This document shows, piece by piece, positions 20,120 through 22,753 of a stretch of DNA of 22,753 bases; the first letter of the stretch is position 1; each line of letters begins with the position of its first letter. The position numbers were made by a program, and so were the translations under genes. The DNA is taken from the NCBI GenBank assembly GCA_964345365.1, contig CAYFQR010000025.1, positions 1 to 22,753 on the forward strand. The letters run 5' to 3'. Source of the stretch: RUG754 sp964345365 (GTDB lineage: Bacteria; Bacillota; Clostridia; Peptostreptococcales; Anaerovoracaceae). The notes below the pieces were generated by a model. That model did not search any database, was not told where the DNA came from, and saw nothing but the letters and a program-made list of their open reading frames with translations.

Positions 20120-22000
20120 TTACGCGTTCTTCATTATTGACTTGAATGGACATTTTTCCATGCATACGCCACACTTGATACACTTGTCCTCATTGATTTC
20201 GTAAGGCTTCTCTTTTGAACCCGTGATAGCGTCAACAGGACAATTCTTAGCACATATACCGCAGCGTTTGCAAAGCTCTGCGATGATGATATATCTAAGC
20301 ATCGATACGCATACGCCGGCAGGACATTTTTTGTCCACGACATGAGCAATGTATTCGTCCTTGAAATAGTTCATCGTAGAGAGAACCGGATTCGGTGCGG
20401 ATTGACCGAGACCGCATAGCGCTCCCATCTTAATCATCTGACCCAATTCTTCAAGTTCGTCCAGGTCTTCAAGGTTTCCCTTACCTTCGGTTATCTTCTC
20501 AACTATATCGAGCATTCTCTTAGTGCCTATTCTGCAAGGAGGGCATTTGCCACAGCTCTCTTCCACGGTGAAATCGAGGAAGAACTTGGCAATATCAACC
20601 ATACATGAGTCTTCACCCATTACGATAAGTCCGCCGGAGCCCATCATAGTGCCTAATTTTGCAAGGGACTCGAAGTCGAGAGAAGCGTCTAAATGCTCGG
20701 AATCTATGCACCCGCCGGAAGGCCCGCCGGTCTGCGCCGCCTTGAACTTACGATTTCCCGGGAGTCCGCCTCCGATTGTAAATACCATGTCTCTTAGCGT
20801 AGTTCCCATAGGAACCTCCACAAGACCGGTATTTTCTATCTGACCGCCGAGAGCGAAAACCTTGGTTCCGTTCGAGCGCTCAGTGCCTATGGAATTAAAC
20901 CAATCGGTACCGTTTAATATTATCTGCGGTATATTCGCCAAAGTTTCTACGTTATTCAGTACCGTAGGAGATTCCCAAAGCCCCTTTTCGATTGACCTCG
21001 GCGGCTTAGGGCGCGGCTCACCTCTCTTGCCCTCGATAGACTTCATGAGAGCGGAGGCTTCTCCGCAAACAAAAGCACCTGCGCCGAGACGTATCTCAAT
21101 ATCAAAACTGAAACCGCTGCCAAGTATGTTTTTTCCGAGCAGTCCGGCTTCGCGAGCCTGGTCGATTGCAAGATGGAGCCTTTCCACAGCCACCGGATAT
21201 TCGGCTCTTACATATATATAACCCTGGTCTGAGCCGCAGGCATATCCCGCTATGGTCATTGCCTCAAGCACACAGTGCGGGTCGCCTTCTAAAATGGATC
21301 TGTCCATGAAAGCACCCGGGTCACCTTCGTCGGCATTACAGAGGATGTATTTCTTTTGAGTGAGTTGCTTTGCCGCACCTTCCCATTTTTTGCCCACAGG
21401 GAAGCCGGCGCCGCCTCTGCCTCTCAAGTTGGCGTCTATCATTAGCTCTACGACATCTTCAGGGTCAATGTCAAAAAGGCATTTGGCCAAAGCCTGATAG
21501 CCCCCGACACCGATATATTCCTCGATATCCAAAGGATTGATAAGTCCACAATGCTTAAGCGCAATCTTCAGCTGATTGGAATAGAAGGAATGATCCTTCA
21601 GAGCATCCTTAATCTTCCTTCCGTCCGACTCTGCAGCAAATAATCTTTCGACAGGCTCGCCGCCGATTATATGGCTGTCCCATATTTCCTGCATATCCGA
21701 AGGCTCTACGTGAGTGTACATAACCCTGTCGGGATAAGTTACCATGAGAGGCCCCTGAGCACATAAGCCCATACAACCTGTGGAAATCACCTTAATCTCA
21801 CTCTCCAATTTCGCTTCGGCGATTTTTTCGTTCAAAAAATCATATATGCCCATTGAACCTGCGGATTGGCAGCCTGCAACACCGCAGATAAGGATGTGCA
21901 TTCTTCCGTTTGAGAGGTCGAAATCTTCGCCTAATCTCAATGCCATATCCTTATGCTTCCTGTCAAGGACAGCGTTTAATTCCTCGCGTGATTTAAGCAT
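20120..22000 (-). CDS. hydB: NuoF-like flavin subunit of the trimeric [FeFe] hydrogenase
   Basis: The 626-residue subunit binds FMN and NAD(H) and links them to the Fe-S chain. In order: a thioredoxin-like [2Fe-2S] domain (Cys39, 44, 76, 80), the NuoF core with GRGGAGFP (194-201) and CNADEGDPGAF (221-231), the SLBB region, a [4Fe-4S] site (Cys483, 486, 489, 529), then a C-terminal two-cluster ferredoxin domain (Cys577/580/583/587 and Cys607/610/613/617). This fused layout is that of HydB/HndC, not of complex I NuoF. The start is ATG at 22000, with GGAGGTG about 6 nt upstream; earlier in-frame starts lie inside hydC. It overlaps the hydC stop by 8 nt and is 16 nt from hydA, indicating coupled translation. 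Electron bifurcation is inferred from family membership. Confidence 0.96.
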   Translation of the reverse strand: MLKSREELNAVLDRKHKDMALRLGEDFDLSNGRMHILICGVAGCQSAGSMGIYDFLNEKIAEAKLESEIKVISTGCMGLCAQGPLMVTYPDRVMYTHVEPSDMQEIWDSHIIGGEPVERLFAAESDGRKIKDALKDHSFYSNQLKIALKHCGLINPLDIEEYIGVGGYQALAKCLFDIDPEDVVELMIDANLRGRGGAGFPVGKKWEGAAKQLTQKKYILCNADEGDPGAFMDRSILEGDPHCVLEAMTIAGYACGSDQGYIYVRAEYPVAVERLHLAIDQAREAGLLGKNILGSGFSFDIEIRLGAGAFVCGEASALMKSIEGKRGEPRPKPPRSIEKGLWESPTVLNNVETLANIPQIILNGTDWFNSIGTERSNGTKVFALGGQIENTGLVEVPMGTTLRDMVFTIGGGLPGNRKFKAAQTGGPSGGCIDSEHLDASLDFESLAKLGTMMGSGGLIVMGEDSCMVDIAKFFLDFTVEESCGKCPPCRIGTKRMLDIVEKITEGKGNLEDLDELEELGQMIKMGALCGLGQSAPNPVLSTMNYFKDEYIAHVVDKKCPAGVCVSMLRYIIIAELCKRCGICAKNCPVDAITGSKEKPYEINEDKCIKCGVCMEKCPFKSIMKNA

Positions 22001-22535
22001 GAGCTTCACCTCCGTCCTTTTCGCGCTGTTCGTAAGAATCCAAAATATCATCCACCATGTCGGCGGTTAGACGTCCATAGACTTCGCCGTTAATTGNNNN
22101 NNNNNNTCTGCCGTAAACATCATCGTTTACCGTCATTACCGGTGCAAGACCGCAGGCACCCACACAGCGACATGCTTCAAGTGAAAAGAGTCCGTCATCC
22201 GTGCACTCCCCCACATCAATCATAAGACGAAGCTTGAACTTATCCAGAATATCCTGCGCGCCTTTAACATAGCAGGCAGTACCCAGACATACATTCACTC
22301 TGTACTTCCCTTTTTTCTCGAGAGAGAACTGGGAATAGAAAGTAGCCACCCCGTACACTTCGGCTGCCGACATATCCAAGCCCTTCGCTATATCGTGAAG
22401 GACAGTTTCAGGAAGATAGCCGTAAATGTTTTGGGCTTCATGAAGAACCGGAATCAATGCGCCCGATTTACCTCTGTATTTTTCGATTAAAGCCTCGAAA
22501 CGCTCCTGTTCCAACTGACAGTTTTCACAAGCCAT
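21993..22535 (-). CDS. hydC: NuoE-like [2Fe-2S] subunit of the trimeric [FeFe] hydrogenase (contains assembly gap)
   Basis: The thioredoxin-like ferredoxin subunit has ligands Cys83 and Cys88 (NVCLGTACYV) and Cys124 and Cys128 (CRCVGACG). The N-terminal helical part includes LIPVLHEAQNIYGYLPE and AAEVYGVATFYSQF, as in NuoE/HndA. As written it is about 180 residues, against the usual 155-170. AAAGGAG lies 8 nt before the ATG. Ten Ns (22097-22106) fall after DDVYGR, and the sequence resumes with INGEVYGRLTADMV, so the short element N-[DG]-[DE]-V-Y-G-R occurs twice with different codons. Homologues have it once. The C-terminus may therefore be misjoined or of mixed origin. It is the first gene of the operon, with a palindromic promoter upstream. 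Confidence 0.9.
   Translation of the reverse strand: MACENCQLEQERFEALIEKYRGKSGALIPVLHEAQNIYGYLPETVLHDIAKGLDMSAAEVYGVATFYSQFSLEKKGKYRVNVCLGTACYVKGAQDILDKFKLRLMIDVGECTDDGLFSLEACRCVGACGLAPVMTVNDDVYGRXXXXINGEVYGRLTADMVDDILDSYEQREKDGGEAHA
22097..22106. other. Assembly gap (10 N)
   Basis: Ten undetermined bases inside hydC. Ten is a common placeholder length, so the true size is unknown. Confidence 0.99.
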
Positions 22536-22569
22536 TACTTTTCTCCTTTAAAAAAATTATCGAAAAACC

Positions 22570-22586
22570 CTGTATTTTGCATACAG
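22570..22586. promoter_or_regulatory. Inverted repeat in the hydC leader
   Basis: CTGTAT (22570-22575) and ATACAG (22581-22586) flank TTTGC. It lies between the presumed start of transcription and the hydC SD, so it could be an operator or a small leader hairpin. Confidence 0.4.
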
Positions 22587-22602
22587 AATAATATTCGCTA
22601 AC

Positions 22603-22632
22603 ATTCTACCATATATATATGGTAGGTTACAA
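22603..22632 (-). promoter_or_regulatory. Probable hydC promoter with 20-bp palindromic operator in its spacer
   Basis: On the minus strand TTGTAA (22632-22627) and TAGAAT (22608-22603) are 18 bp apart. The perfect palindrome CTACCATATATATATGGTAG (22606-22625) fills the spacer and touches the -10 box. It is a good candidate site for a dimeric regulator of the hydrogenase operon. It does not match the Rex consensus TTGTGAANNNNTTCACAA. Confidence 0.5.
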
Positions 22633-22648
22633 GCTAATATATAGCTAA

Positions 22649-22696
22649 TTTTGCAATGATTTTTGCACTAAATATGCTTTAAATTTTTGCAATGAT
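22649..22696. repeat. 12-bp direct repeat upstream of the hydrogenase promoter
   Basis: TTTTGCAATGAT occurs at 22649-22660 and 22685-22696, exactly 36 bp apart, on the far side of the presumed -35 box. Further TTGCA motifs lie at 22663 and 22707. An upstream regulator site is possible. Confidence 0.4.
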
Positions 22697-22727
22697 GATT
22701 ATAGTATTGCAAGCCCAAAAATGTGGT

Positions 22728-22753
22728 ATAATAGCTGCGTATGCAGCTATTAT
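22728..22753. repeat. Second copy of the palindromic repeat hairpin, cut by the window end
   Basis: ATAATAGCTGC (22728-22738) pairs with GCAGCTATTAT (22743-22753) around GTAT. Both arms are identical to those at 4745-4755 and 4760-4770, where the loop is ATGC. The window ends at the last base of the 3' arm. Confidence 0.85.

Noticed and set aside
22707..22732. Promoter ending in TATAAT within the right-edge repeat
   Set aside because: TTGCAA and TATAAT are only 14 bp apart, and the TATAAT is part of the palindrome arm.

Overview
The window looks like chromosomal DNA of an anaerobic, fermentative, low-to-mid GC Firmicute, most likely a Clostridia member. The evidence is strong Shine-Dalgarno (SD) sites, a CIRCE/HrcA-type operator, an rpsF-ssb-rpsR operon, a trimeric bifurcating-type [FeFe] hydrogenase, an iron-containing alcohol dehydrogenase, and an RND permease without periplasmic or outer-membrane partners. 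A run of 10 Ns (22097-22106) marks a draft or metagenome-derived assembly. No tRNA, rRNA, CRISPR array or transposase was seen.

Layout. 1-2200: an unknown protein and a secreted protein ending at a bidirectional terminator. 2333-2910: a minus-strand hsp20 gene with a CIRCE operator over its -35 box. 2990-3254: an internal fragment of an NhaC-type antiporter. 3401-4615: promoter, structured leader, rpsF, ssb, rpsR and a terminator. 4515-5002: an intergenic block of nested hairpins, one of which recurs at the right edge of the window. 5003-9561: a probable beta-helix lipoprotein with no normal start codon, and a 1166-residue RND permease whose last codons recur as decayed copies downstream. 9784-11403: rnhA, rlmH and a DUF2284 protein. 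11404-15478: a decay zone in which most genes are broken (in-frame stops, a frameshift, a lost start codon, an internal deletion), interspersed with an intact DNA glycosylase and an intact histidine phosphatase. 15543-18137: an SseB-like protein, a 22-bp repeat array, the alcohol dehydrogenase and a small membrane-anchored protein. 18294-22753: the minus-strand hydrogenase operon hydC-hydB-hydA with a good terminator and a 20-bp palindrome in its presumed promoter.

How the genes work together. HydC and HydB (NuoE- and NuoF-like) pass electrons between NAD(H) and HydA, which exchanges electrons with ferredoxin and makes or consumes H2. With the alcohol dehydrogenase this fits redox balancing during fermentation. 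The S6-SSB-S18 operon, RNase HI and RlmH are housekeeping. I found no convincing new defence or biosynthetic system. The unusual material is the palindromic repeat family, the small tandem repeat arrays, the broken-gene cluster and a possible chimeric join in hydC.
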